Source of the DNA: Macrostomum hystrix
Lineage: Eukaryota > Platyhelminthes > Macrostomidae
DNA length: 64,000 nucleotides
NCBI GenBank assembly: GCA_950097015.1
Contig: CATNEN010000002.1
Location: forward strand, 4,433,001-4,497,000
Direction: 5' to 3'
The translations under genes and the position numbers were made by a program. Below, piece by piece: positions 12,301 through 22,843 of the stretch. Below the pieces are notes generated by a model. The model was given only the letters and a program-made list of their open reading frames with translations. It was not told the DNA's origin and ran no database searches. Numbering within the stretch: the stretch's first letter is position 1; each line of letters opens with the position of its first letter.

Positions 12301-14729
12301 GAAATAATATAAACTATTTAGGCAAATGCTTACCAAAAGTATTTAAAGACATTGAACATCTCATATCCACCACAATTCATGCTGAAATAATTTTTCACAA
12401 ATTTTGTCAGGTTTCAAAAGATTCTTTTGGTATTTCAGGATTTGAAGTACCAGTTTTTACATTCCTAAGAGCTCACGAAATCGAAATAAAAACCTGTGCA
12501 ACTGCTCAGCTAGCGTTGACAAGGTGTACTGCCACAATGCCTAATCTCATTGGGATATATTCTTTAGACTTTGCTTTACTTAAAGTTGTAGCAGTTGCTA
12601 TAACTCTTCGTGTGTTTGAATCAGCGCGAAGGCGGAGCAGGAACAGAGAGGGAGCGTGGTGGCAAGCGGAAGTTACTGTCCACGGGTGACCAATTTTCAC
12701 ACAACAAAGACCACAGTACCTACGCTGCAGTGGCCATTCGATAGACTATAGAGGCTGCTCAGCAAAATTCGTAAAACACACTCTTTGCAGGTGCTTCGTC
12801 AAATCCAAAAGAAGGTGAAAATTGCTCCGAAGAAGATGGTAGTCCAGTACACCGAGAAGAAAGTCGACGTCGCCTCCGCTCGCGAAGAGAACGTCGGCGA
12901 AGATTCCGACCACGAGCACGACGAAAGTGGCTCGTCGAAGGTCAGCTTCCTCACGGCATCGACGCCGCCGCTGCCCCCGGTGCCTGAGCCCGAGCCTCAC
13001 CAGCATCCCTCTCCTGTGAAGCCTGAGTCCGATGTACCCCTGCGACCGCGGATTCCGCGCGAGATGTATAAACGCTGGGGAGCGAAACGCGTGACTCACG
13101 ACCGAGAACTCGAGGCTGAGCGGGCGCGCCTAGCTGAGCTGCGCAAACAGAAGGCCGAGGAGATCTCAAGCAGGCTCAAAAAGATTATCCCCACTTCCAC
13201 AATGATTGGCGATGGCCCAGTGTACGAGGAGTGTAAGTCGTGTTTATAAAGCTGTGGCGTCTACCGTGAACAAATGAGGTTTCACCAGGTTCATATAAAA
13301 TATTTACCTACTACTTTCAGATGGATGGCTTGCAAAGTTCTGCATTCTCAACAGGAGTAATGTTCAAATGTTTATGGGCACATTTCAAGCGGTAAGAAAT
13401 TTTCTCTGCCCCTACCTCAACTCTGATTGGTCCGTTGAATGCCCCAGCTTATCTCGCGTAGTAGTTTTCCTTGTACGAAATTTTATTATCTTTCCAACCC
13501 AGGTTGACATCGATGAGCGCGGATTCCTTCATCCGGACGAGGTGCTGCTGGCCCTGAAGGCGGTCAATAGTCAGCTGACTGAGGCCGAGGAGCTGTACAT
13601 ATTTCGCGTGCTGGAGATGTGCGGCTACAGACTAAAGGCTGGCGCAGATTGCAAACTCTTTTGCGTTATCGCCGCCTTGTCACACAGAATTACATCGCTA
13701 GAGTGAGTTCTGCTCGAAGCTTTAGTGAATAGCCACACTAAAGCACTAGTTTTTCTTTGATGCAATGTATATTAACCGGACAGGGGGGTCGGTGGCAGAG
13801 CGGTTATCGCGTTTGCCTCTCGCACCACGGTCCTTAAGTTCGATTCCACGGCGAGGCCACATTTATTTGGGGCGCAGCCGCGGAGAGAGGGCTTGGGGGC
13901 TTGTCGTGCAATTTACGCCCTTGGCACGACTTTGAGAGCCAACCACCAAGGCACAGTGAAAGTGTACACTGCCTGACAATGAGAATGTCAGGGCAGATGT
14001 ACACACCTTTGTGAGTGTGTGTCTTGGTACATTATCTGAGTGCGTGTGTGCTCAGGAGTCAGCGAAATGGGCACAACTGTCACCTCGCTGGCTGCTGGTA
14101 TAGTGTCCTAGTGTCCCAAGGGTATACAGAGCATCAGACACAAAGTCTTAACTTGCATACCCTAACCATAAAACTAACACTAACATAGCAGCGTCTAAGT
14201 GTTATAAAAAATTTATGTGTTCCAACATAATGGACTGAATATTATTATGGCACGCGGCAATGTCATTTTAAGTTTATTATTTTTATGTTGTTTCGTGTGC
14301 GTCAAAGAGCGAAATACTATTTTACATTAATTCCTTGCAGCACCTGGATGAGAAACGCAATCAACGAGATCAGCTACAAAATCCTTGATATGAAACTCTT
14401 CCTTTGCAAGGTAAATACGATAAAAAACCCTTGTTTTTATGCATAAAAATTGCTTTTTGTCTACTAGTAGTATTTGCATCGCGAATTTTACTCTCCAGTC
14501 ACTGTGGGAGAGCTGCGTGCCAGATGGGCTCAAGACCATGAACATCGACCAGTTGGCCCTCGAGCTGCTGGCTGGTGGCGTTGCTGACAAGCACATCGAG
14601 GAGGTCCGCATGCGACTTGGGCCAACAAGAGAGTTTGACCTGCTGGACTTTCTCACCTACATTCCGCTGTTCATCCTGCTGCACACTGCCATAATTGACA
14701 ACCCGCTGTCCACTGCGCGGGACCTGTGA
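6374..14729 (+). CDS. Proline-rich protein with C-terminal EF-hand-like module, 15-exon model
   Basis: Exons: 6374-6553, 6697-6891, 9394-9532, 10037-10291, 10404-10511, 10666-10692, 10987-11208, 11395-11580, 12000-12056, 12156-12205, 12791-13232, 13321-13391, 13503-13702, 14341-14410, 14499-14729. Every junction keeps frame; the sum is 2433 nt, 810 residues. The start is a good-context ATGG at 6374. A Cys-rich N-terminus is followed by a basic segment, polyproline tracts (exon 4) and a Ser/Thr/Glu-rich middle. Exon 11 carries a basic/coiled-coil stretch before [10 protein letters not shown]. Residues 646-657 form a 12-residue EF-hand loop ([12 protein letters not shown]), with Arg at position 5 instead of a usual ligand. 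The C-terminus contains [17 protein letters not shown]. Introns after exons 1 and 4 start with GC. The 3' half (exons 11-15) is well supported; exons 1-2 are tentative. No family name is assigned. Confidence 0.7.
6985..7395 (+). repeat. Dispersed repeat family R3, copy 1
   Basis: Shares a colinear series of blocks with 34540-34800 and 51670-51990: CTCCTAAAATATT, then AATCACAAAA, GACGAGAATCGCTG, a TTTGAT...GGACTTCCAGGAAA block, GTCATTCGG, and GCTTTCGTGAAGTAGGCAGT. No coding capacity is evident. It abuts the 5' end of the gypsy fragment, so it may be a leader or LTR relic of it; the other two copies have no gypsy sequence beside them, which argues for an independent non-autonomous element. Confidence 0.6.
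7420..9272 (+). mobile_element. Ty3/gypsy retrotransposon fragment, broken pol
   Basis: Pol remains can be read in order in several frames: end of the aspartic protease ([15 protein letters not shown] near 7440), reverse transcriptase (about 7740-8360, with [35 protein letters not shown], and the YIDD catalytic box near 8120), retroelement RNase H ([30 protein letters not shown], 8560-8800) and the zinc-binding start of integrase ([11 protein letters not shown]...CIAC, about 9135-9245). One in-frame TGA at 7920 and at least four frameshifts inactivate it. The integrase core, gag and LTRs are missing. It sits in the intron between 6892 and 9393 of the surrounding gene, in the same orientation. 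It is far more GC-rich than the flanking intron. Confidence 0.9.
9640..9905 (+). repeat. SINE family B copy, tRNA-derived
   Basis: Begins with a decayed tRNA-like head (B box GGTTCGATTCC near 9685), then the diagnostic body GCAAGACACTTGCTTCAG, GTACCAGCATTAGCTGGGGT and CCAGTCCATGGACTGAACAG. The same order recurs at 63544-63866. It lies inside the intron 9533-10036. Confidence 0.85.
13786..14117 (+). repeat. SINE family A copy, tRNA-derived
   Basis: The head GTCGGTGGCAGAGCGGTTAT contains an A box and AGTTCGATTCC a B box, as in an RNA polymerase III tRNA promoter. The body continues with GGCGAGGCCACATTTATTTG, CTTGTCGTGCAATTTACGCC, AGTGTACACTGCCTGACAAT and a GT-rich tail ending in TCGCTGGCTGCTGG. 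At least ten copies occur in this window. This one lies in the intron 13703-14340. Confidence 0.9.
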
Positions 14730-15445
14730 CAACCTTTTTGAGGCCGCTTAAGCAAAGTAAATTGCAGTAAATTATAATTTAATTCTAACATTTTATATAC
14801 CTACTCTGTACTATTATCTACGGAGATCAATATACCTTTTTATGTGATATTACGCGTACATGCATGTGATGATCGCAATTAACATTATCAAACATTAAAT
14901 ACTAAAAGAAAATGGGATAAAAACCTCATAATATTTAAAATTAGTGCTTTCCATTTGAGTAAAGAAATGTAGTCAATGCAAGGTAAAATTACCTATCGCA
15001 ACTATGCCTTTTATCTACTTAAAGTAGTTTAACTTCGGAATGGATATTTCTTTAAATTGAATTTGCAAGCTACGTCGGTAAAGCTGTGCTCTGAATTTCT
15101 GGAATATTACCCAATCTCTCAGCGCCTCTCGGGTTACGCAAATCGCAAGCAAGAAAAAATTATCAAAGCAGGAAAAAAGGATACAGAAACCTATTCATGG
15201 CAAGGAAATTAGGCACAGATTTGAAGCGAATGGCATTGCTGTTGGCATCGAAACAGAGAATCTCATTTCCACATCTGCAGACGGCTGATCCAGACCTCCA
15301 TTAAACATTAGATGTGACTTCCGTCTGCTGCAATGTCCTTATTTTACCTTAGCAACTTATTGCACTCGTATTTACCGGTTAAATTAATGAAAGAATTACA
15401 CAATTAAAGTACGAGCGTACTGCATGATTAAGATTATTTGACTAA
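14730..15445. other. AT-rich 3' flank, nothing recognised
   Basis: Follows the stop at 14729. No canonical AATAAA is evident within the first 100 bases, and no ORF or repeat stands out before the 16-bp array. Confidence 0.5.
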
Positions 15446-15880
15446 AATTGTGTCACTCTGAAATTGCGTCACTCTGAGATTGTGTCACTCTGAGATTGTG
15501 TCACTCTGAGATTGTGTCACTCTGAGATTGAGTCACTCTGAGATTGTGTCACTCTGAGATTGTGTCACTCTGAGATTGAGTCACTCTGAGATTGTGTCAC
15601 TCTGAGATTGTGTCACTCTGAGATTGTGTCACTCTGAGATTGAGTCACTCTGAGATTGTGTCACTCTGAGATTGTGTCACTCTGAGATTGTGTCACTCTG
15701 AGATTGTGTCACTCTGAGATTGTGTCACTCTGAGATTGAGTCACTCTGAGATTGTGTCACTCTGAGATTGTGTCACTCTGAGATTGTGTCACTCTGAGAT
15801 TGAGTCACTCTGAGATTGTGTCACTCTAAGATTGTGTCACTCTGAGATTGAGTCACTCTGAGATTGTGTCACTCTGAGAT
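15446..15880 (+). repeat. 16-bp tandem array, left arm (GATTGTGTCACTCTGA)
   Basis: About 27 units of GATTGTGTCACTCTGA with GATTGAGTCACTCTGA variants interspersed. The unit is the exact reverse complement of the unit in the array at 17727-19030, so the two form large inverted repeats about 1.85 kb apart. Confidence 0.97.
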
Positions 15881-16517
15881 CTAAAGAGATTTTCGGGTTT
15901 CAAAAGTTTCTCTGTTTTTTTAAAATACTTTTTTTGTAAGTCAGACAACTAGAGCGACGATAAGACTGCACCTATAGTTCGCACCGCCTCGTGCAATTTA
16001 CGGGTCTTTCAATTCGAAACGCTGGGCCTTCAGCTTGTCGTGACGCCAGACTAAAATAAATAGAATTCTCGGCTTTGAATGACAGCCTGCTGAATCTCAT
16101 CAGCAGCACCCGGCCTTGGCTTATTTAGAAGTTGATTCTCAATTGAGAATATCTCAAACACCGCTTTCTCCCGTGCAGCTTAGAAGGACACGCAAACAGC
16201 CCCCAACTCCGTGTCCAACCACGATGCGACTCTGTTAAAGCGGTTTTTAAAAAAAATGGTCTCTCTTTTTAAAATTCCAGCCAGGTTACTCGTCCTCGTC
16301 AGTCGAACCGGCCCAAATATTATCCTTGCATAAAGTTTTTTAAAAAGCTCATTGTGGAATATAATGGCTTCGTAATTGAGTGGAGTATTATTAAGTTGAG
16401 AGTCTGAAGTTACTACGTGTGTTCTACCAGTTGCAAGAGGTCTCATTCAGACTACTCACGATTCCACAGCAGCCTCGCGAGAGCTGACGGCTGCCTCGAT
16501 AAGCTTTTACCCTGCAG

Positions 16518-17626
16518 CTGACTCTGTTAAATTCTCGCCTCAACAAAAGTACATTGTGAGAGCCACGCTTTTCAACTGCGAGTTTGTGAGCTCGTCATTG
16601 GCCAGAGAAACGCTGAGAAGGCTGAGTCTGCTAATGCCTGCAAGTTCTGACAGTTTGCTTCCGACCCAACTCATGAATTTGATGTTAGGGAGGGAGAGAC
16701 TGCGAGGGAGGGAGAGACTGCGAGGTAGGGAGAGATTGCGAAGGAGGGAGAGACTGCGAGGGAGGGAGAGATTGCGATGAAGGGAGAGACTGTGATGGAG
16801 AGAGACTGCGAGGGAGAGAGACTGTGATGGAGGGAGAGCCTGCGAGGGAGGGAGAGACTGCGAGGGAGGGAGAGACTGCGAGGTAGGGAGAGATTGCGAT
16901 GGAGGGAGAGCCTGCGAGGGAGGGAGAGACTGTGATGGAGGGAGAGACTGCGAGGGAGAGAGACTGTGATGGAGGGAGAGCCTGCGAGGGAGGGAGAGAC
17001 TGCGAGGGAGGGAGAGACTGTGATGGAGGGAGAGACTGCGAGGGAGAGAGACTGTGATGGAGGGAGAGCCTGCGAGGGAGAGAGACTGCGATGGAGAGAG
17101 ACTGCGATGGAGGGAGACTGTGATGGAGAGAGACTGTGATGGAGGGAGAGCCTGCGAGGGAGGGAGAGACTGCGAGGGAGGGAGAGACTGCGAGAGAGGG
17201 AGAGACTGCAAGGGAGGGAGAGACTGCGAGGGAGGGAGAGACTGCGTGGGAGGGAGAAAAAGACCACAGGGAGAGAGAATATAAGTGCAATCTGTCCATT
17301 TCGAGAAGCATTTCAACACATTTTTGTGGTTTCTTGCAGCACTTCGCATTCAATTCAACCGTCTGTCTGAAAAACTCGTGGCAGAATTTTCGGCTCTCAG
17401 GCGAGGCGGTGTTACTGGGGCCAAGATCTGGCTGCCTGATTCTTGGCAGGAATTCAGTGAAGCTCTTCGTGAAGCTTGTCGGGTGGAGCTTGTTTCCCCT
17501 GAGTGGCTGCTACAATCGAATCGACGTCTGCACTTCTCAGACCTCGCCGCGTTGATGCGGAATTTCTTCCCAAACAGCCCGGCGGCCCCGGGCGCGAGCT
17601 CTCCCACAGAGATCAGTTTTCTCTGA
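16518..17626 (+). CDS. Two 3'-terminal exons of an unidentified gene
   Basis: Candidate exons 16518-16724 and 17340-17626. The first follows acceptor CCTGCAG, begins ADSVKFSPQQKYIVRATLF, and runs through LARETLRRLSLLMPASSDS into the first two minisatellite units, read as GRERLR. It then meets GAG|gtaggg inside the array. The second follows TTTCTTGCAG, begins LRIQFNRLSEKLVAEFSALR and includes LPDSWQEFSEALREACRV and SPEWLLQSNRRLHFSDLAAL before TGA. Both junction sides are phase 1, so they join in frame (164 codons including the stop, first codon partial). Third positions are GC-rich, unlike neighbouring spacer. Upstream exons were not found; the sequence to the left is the 16-bp array and AT-rich DNA. 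No domain is recognised. The donor within the minisatellite is the least certain point. Confidence 0.45.
16687..17262 (+). repeat. Minisatellite, about 17 bp (GGGAGAGACTGCGAGGGA)
   Basis: Tandem GGGAGAGACTGCGAGGGA units with CTGTGATGGAG and shorter variants. The minus-strand frames give repetitive Leu-Ser-Pro-Arg peptides that are artefacts. One variant, CTGCGAGGTAGGG at 16718-16730, creates a splice-donor consensus and is used in the gene model above. Confidence 0.95.
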
Positions 17627-17726
17627 CATCCTCATTTTTGGCGCGTTGATTTTTCTATAATGGACGGGAAATTGAGCTGCATATTTGAAATACTCACCTC
17701 TAGCTGCTCTGCGCCATTCCGGAACG

Positions 17727-19030
17727 GAATGAGATCTCAGAGTGACTCAATATCAGAGTGACACAATCTCAGAGGGACTCAAGATCAGAGTGACACAATC
17801 TCAGAGGGACTCAAGATCAGAGTGACACAATCTCAGAGGGACTCAAGATCAGAGTGACACAATCTCAGAGGGACTCAAGATCAGAGTGACACAATCTCAG
17901 AGGGACTCAAGATCAGAGTGACACAATCTCAGAGTGACACAATTTAAGAGTGACACAATCTCAGGGTGACACAATCTCAGAGTGACACAATCTCAGAGTG
18001 ACACAATCTCAGAGTGACTCAATCTCAGAGTGACACAATTTAAGAGTGACACAATCTCAGAGTGACACAATCTCTGAGTGAGACAATCTCAGAGTGACTC
18101 AATCTCAGAGTGACTCAATCTCAGAGTGACTCAATCTCAGAGTGACACGATCTCAGAGTGACACGACCTCTGAGTGACACGACCTCAGAGTGAGCCAATC
18201 TCAGAGTGACACAATCTCAGAGTGACTCAATCTCAGAGTGACACAATCTCAGAGTGACACAATCTCAGAGGGACTCAATCTCAGAGGGACACAATCTCAG
18301 AGGGACTCAATCTCAGAGTGACACAATCTCAGAGTGACACAATCTCAGAGTGACACAATCTCAGAGTGACACAATCTCAGAGTGACACAATCTCAGAGTG
18401 ACACAATCTCAGAGGGACTCAATCTCAGAGTGACACAATCTCAGAGTGACTCAATCTCAGAGTGACTCAATCTCAGAGTGACTCAATCTCAGAGTGACAC
18501 GATCTCAGAGTGACACGACCTCTGAGTGACACGACCTCAGAGTGAGCCAATCTCAGAGTGACACAATCTCAGAGTGACACAATCTCAGAGTGACTCAATC
18601 TCAGAGTGACACAATCTCAGAGTGACTCAATCTCAGAGTGACACAATCTCAGAGTGACTCAATCTCAGAGTGAGACAATCTCAGAGTGACTCAATCTCAG
18701 AGTGACTCAATCTCAGAGTGACACGACCTCTGAGTGACACAGTCTCTGAGTGAGACAATCTCTGAGTGACACAATCTCAGAGTGACACAATCTCAAAGTG
18801 ACACAATCTCAAAGTGACTCAATCAAAATGTGACACGATCTCAAAGTGACACAATCTCAGAGTGACACAATCTCAGAGTGAGACAATCTCTGAGTGACAC
18901 AATCTCAGAGTGACACAGTCTCAGAGTGAGACAATCTCAGAGTGACACAATCTCAAAGTGACACAATCTCAAAGTGACTCAATCAAAATGTGACACGATC
19001 TCAAAGTGACACAATCTCAGAGTGACACAA
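17727..19030 (+). repeat. 16-bp tandem array, right arm (TCAGAGTGACACAATC)
   Basis: About 80 units of TCAGAGTGACACAATC with GACTCAATC, GGACTCAA and ACGACCTC variants; a block of variants recurs (17.96-18.2 kb and 18.42-18.6 kb), indicating higher-order duplication. It is the reverse complement of the 15446-15880 unit. Confidence 0.97.
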
Positions 19031-19918
19031 TGTCTGAGATTGGCATTGACAGTGACAGTCAAATAGTGATTTTTTGACGCGTCTGTTAATAATTCGAGCA
19101 GATTTTTTAGGACGACAACTAAGCACGCGCAAGCTTCACATGCAGCTAAGAAGGACTTAAGATAGTTACAAAAAAGAATGTTCCAGCTTGTTCAGGCCAA
19201 GCGGGTGTCTGGTGCACTGTTTCTTCTAATTAAATTCTACTTTTGCACGCACAGGGCCGGGCCCTCATCATTCGGTCTGAAGGAGGCCAGCTGAATGCGA
19301 AGTCAAGAGTCGTTCAGAGCATCGGAGCTGCCTCGCTCAGGGCGAATATAAAGAGGCCGAGACTCGAATAGATGAATGAGAAAAACAAAACGTGCTGGAC
19401 ACAATTGAGCTGACTGGATTCCTCCGGCTCTCTCACTCTCTCTCCCTCTCTGTTTCCCCTATTTTTATCCTCATTTTGAGAGCCTTCGAGAGATGGAATG
19501 GTTCGTTGGCCATTAATTTTTGACCGCGTGTCCAAAGGCAAAATAGACGGCATGCAAGTATAGGCCTGATCAGTATATGCCGCCATCATTTCTGTTAGAT
19601 TCCTTTGAGGTCTGCGTATTTCCAACCCCTATTTGATTATTTTTGTCTTCCCTAACAGCACATTTTCAATGCTGTTGGCCGAAATTTCCGCTATCATTTT
19701 TTCTAGCTAAAGTCAAAGTCCAATTTTGCTCGTCTTTTTCATATTTAAAATGCGCGGCTCGGTTTCTATGGCAACCTCAGGTGGGCTTTGAGTTCATCTT
19801 CAACACTGTATCGAGTCTACATTAGATTCAAACAAGGGCAGCTCGCTCAAACTAAGATTAGGTAGATAATTTTTGTATTACCATAGATTAATACATGTAG
19901 TTACTATTGTGTTCGCCG

Positions 19919-20030
19919 CACTTCCAAAAGCTGTACAGTCCAAGGACTGGGAAGGCCAACAGTGCCACCCCAATTTCTACCTTCCCAGCTGATGCTGGCA
20001 CCCATTTTGCAGCTGGGTAAACTAAACTAA
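19919..20030 (-). repeat. SINE family B remnant
   Basis: ACAGTCCAAGGACTGGGAAG ... CCCAGCTGATGCTGGCACCC matches the reverse complement of the SINE-B body; the tRNA-like head is missing. Confidence 0.6.
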
Positions 20031-20182
20031 ACTAAGATAAACTAAACGGGCAAAATTGTCACCCAATCACCCCCATAATTCCATGAAATGAATTCGATAA
20101 ATAAAGCGATGTTGTAAATCGATTGATAAACTGATTCAGAAGAAAAGCAAGGTAAATAATTTAGCCACTAAAATAATAATAA

Positions 20183-20537
20183 CAATTGCAGAAGGCTGTG
20201 GCCCATGGCACATCATTTGGTGACACTAGACCCGCAGCCAGCGAGGAGAAAATTCTGCCCATTTCGCTGACTCCTGAGCACACACGTACACAGATACTAT
20301 ACGCAGGTATAAGCTCACATAGGCGTGTACATCGGCCCTGACTTTCTCATCGACAGGCAGTGTACACTCTCACTGTGCCTTGGAGGTTGGCCCTCATGGG
20401 CGCGAATTGCACGACAAGCCCCCAAGCCTTCTCTCCGCTGCTGCTCCCCAAGTAAGTGTGGCCTCGCCGCGGAATCGAGCTTAGGGACCTCGGTGCGAGA
20501 GGCAAACGCGTTAGTTACTCTGCCACCGAAGTGAACC
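20183..20537 (-). repeat. SINE family A copy
   Basis: Reverse-complement copy: the 3' end (AATAATAATAACAATTGCAG, equal to an ATT-rich tail) is at the left, the CCGCAGCCAGCGAGGAG block follows, and the tRNA-like head (GAATCGAGCTTAGGGACCTC ... CTGCCACCGAA) is at the right. Near full length. Confidence 0.9.
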
Positions 20538-21965
20538 ATTCGGGAAGACAACATCAGTTCAGTCAGCGAGCTGGCATTCTTTACTTCCTATCTGAATACG
20601 AAGGTTAATTAACGAGCCTCTTTCTGATTCCAAAGTGAAGCCTCTGCCATATGGGACCAAGATTAGTTTGAAGCAGTTTATGGCCGGATGATTGCTGCCT
20701 TTTTGTTAAGTTTCGTTTCGAGTTGTGAGTTTCATGTATGACAAGATGGGATAAATCCTCATTTAACATGGGATGAATTTAATGCGAGGAGCTAAGAAAC
20801 GCCTTGCCCTCACTCTAAAGTACCTACTGCTTTTTTACTATTCGTTTCTTGTTTTGGAAAACACGCACGCGTAAAAGAAAAATCGCGGGGATTAGGCCTG
20901 TGGTTTCGCCTCTCGCAAGATTATGAAGCCTTAGCTCAGATCCAAATTCTGACAAATATTCTCAATCCACCCGAATGGCACTATGAGGAGTAGAAAACCC
21001 GCTGCACTATATCAATTAACTAGTGAATGGAAGCCAAGGGCAGACTTTATTTTCAATTCTTCCTATACTTCCATAACTGACAATGGGCTAATGCTCGCTT
21101 CGACACCTGGCTCGCCAAGTTCCGATTAATTGAAGCTAAATTTATCAATGGCAACGAATTGTCTTGAGCGCAGAGAACCAGCGAGAGTACTATGCGGCAA
21201 TAGTCACAGGAAGAGCTGTGGGAGTTAGGACTGTCTCCTTTGTTTGCAAAATCGACTGCAAACTCAGGTGCTAGCAGCGAACTGGGGAATAAAGCGGGAG
21301 CATTTTAGGAAGATAATTCTCATTCTATCCACCTTATTTGATTACGGCAACTGGCTTTATTTCTTTATAGAGAAAGACCGCCTACTCTAGTACGGCACGG
21401 CAAATGACAAGTACGGCAAATTTCACAATTTTGAAGCCTTATCAGAAGCCATTCTTTCTTATTTTCATCTTCTATCCCTATTGTCTCTCGTACAAAGCAG
21501 CTCTCACCTGCGCTGCTTGCAAACACCTCTGCATGCACTGAATTCAACCTATTTTTAGCATATTCTCGTATTCTTCTATAATTTCGAGCAATCGTTGAGT
21601 TTCACCGCGTTCTCAGTCAAGGCAAAGCGCTTTGTTGAGTCATCGTAACTTATAACCTGTAAAAGTGCGCGGTGTGAGGCCAGGCCTGGCTGATCCTGCT
21701 TAAGCGTAATATGACACTGGGAAACTTTTAGGCCAACAGAAACTACCATTCCCAACTACCCCGTGTCTCATTCTCCGCTTCCTCAAATCTCACTAAAACG
21801 TTTATGCCTCCAGCAAGCCAGTATTTGAACAGCCAATCGATTTTAGACAGAAAAAACTATGAAGATATAGAAAAAGAACAGTCAGAAAAATGTAGAACAA
21901 CAAGAAGCTCCACAGGTTGAGCCCTGAGCTCATCGGGGGTACACACAGTGCTGCTTGTTTTGCAG

Positions 21966-22292
21966 GCTTTTTGTCAGCCACCTCAACCCCGCAGAGGGGG
22001 GGAAATCTCCAAATGGGATTCGGAATACGAACTGGGGAAAAACGTCTACGAATTCATAGTGACCAGCCAGAGGGGAATAAGGTCAGGGCAGGCAGGCGGG
22101 ACGGTAGCATTCGGGCATGGCTTGGCAAGCGTCAGCGAGTTTGTTTCGCAATCGAGTCTGACAACTGGCGACTCTCATTATCAACACGCGCTACTGCCGT
22201 CAGCCACCGTCGTGAGGAGCAGGTCGGAGCCACGCAAAAGACCGATGGGACGGAAATCGAACAACGCTCTAGGATTGGTCAACTGGCCGTAA
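21966..22292 (+). CDS. Possible terminal exon, unidentified
   Basis: After a good acceptor (CTTGTTTTGCAG) a frame reads AFCQPPQPRRGGEISKWDSE, then YELGKNVYEFIVTSQRGIRS, and ends at TAA after 108 residues. It looks protein-like in its first half and low in complexity later. No partner exon or motif was found. It lies 550 bp upstream of the DEG/ENaC start and could be part of that transcript's 5' UTR. Confidence 0.25.
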   Translation, partial: AFCQPPQPRRGGEISKWDSEYELGKNVYEFIVTSQRGIRSGQAGGTVAFGHGLASVSEFVSQSSLTTGDSHYQHALLPSATVVRSRSEPRKRPMGRKSNNALGLVNWP

Positions 22293-22843
22293 TCCAACGA
22301 GAACACTTTCATGTCGTCTGCAGGGACATCCGCGGTCTGTAGGTTGCAGGGGCTGCCAACGCAGCGGCAGCAGCAGCAGCAGCTGCAGCAATGACTCTGG
22401 GGCACAGCGGGGTGGGTTTGTGGAGCGCCATTTCTCCATCCAACACTGACGCAGCTGGGAGGGAGAGAGTGAGAGCGGGCCCTCCATTTGGTTGTTCTCG
22501 ACCCACTGATCCCATTACTTCCCTATTTCCTTTCCTTTCCCAATTTTTCTCCGTCCAGTCTGCATCTCGTCCCAAACGTGTTCGCAAACTAGAAGCTAGG
22601 GTCTATCTCAGCAACTCCCGACTCAATCATACAATCTGCTCAACTCCTCCTTCAACGCTATCCGCAGCAACGCCCCGAACGTCCCCGTTGAAGCAGAGCC
22701 TTCACCAACACCAGCGTGTCCTGCGAAACAGGACACGACTTGCATGCCGAACCACCATCGCGCAGCCGTGGCAATATTCGGCAGGGCTGTTTGAATCAAG
22801 CGCCTCTCAAAAACCTCGAAGATCTGGACATTAGTAGCTCGCA

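Larger units (their letters stand above)
19031..21965. other. Spacer with SINE remnants, no gene recognised
   Basis: Mostly AT-rich. It holds a decayed SINE-B (19919-20030, minus) and a SINE-A (20183-20537, minus). A CT-rich stretch lies near 19430-19460. No convincing exon. Confidence 0.5.

Noticed and set aside
13786-13860. Functional tRNA gene
   Set aside because: A and B boxes are present, but no cloverleaf acceptor stem closes and the same head recurs with a SINE body at ten places.
16540-17353. Long minus-strand frames rich in Leu-Ser-Pro-Arg
   Set aside because: They are translations of the 17-bp minisatellite; unit-length periodicity keeps several frames open.
15446-19030. CRISPR array
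   Set aside because: The repeats are contiguous 16-mers without unique spacers, in an intron-bearing animal genome with no cas genes.
22309-22587. Minus-strand frame with poly-Ala
   Set aside because: Generated by a CAG repeat near 22360-22390; no other coding sign.
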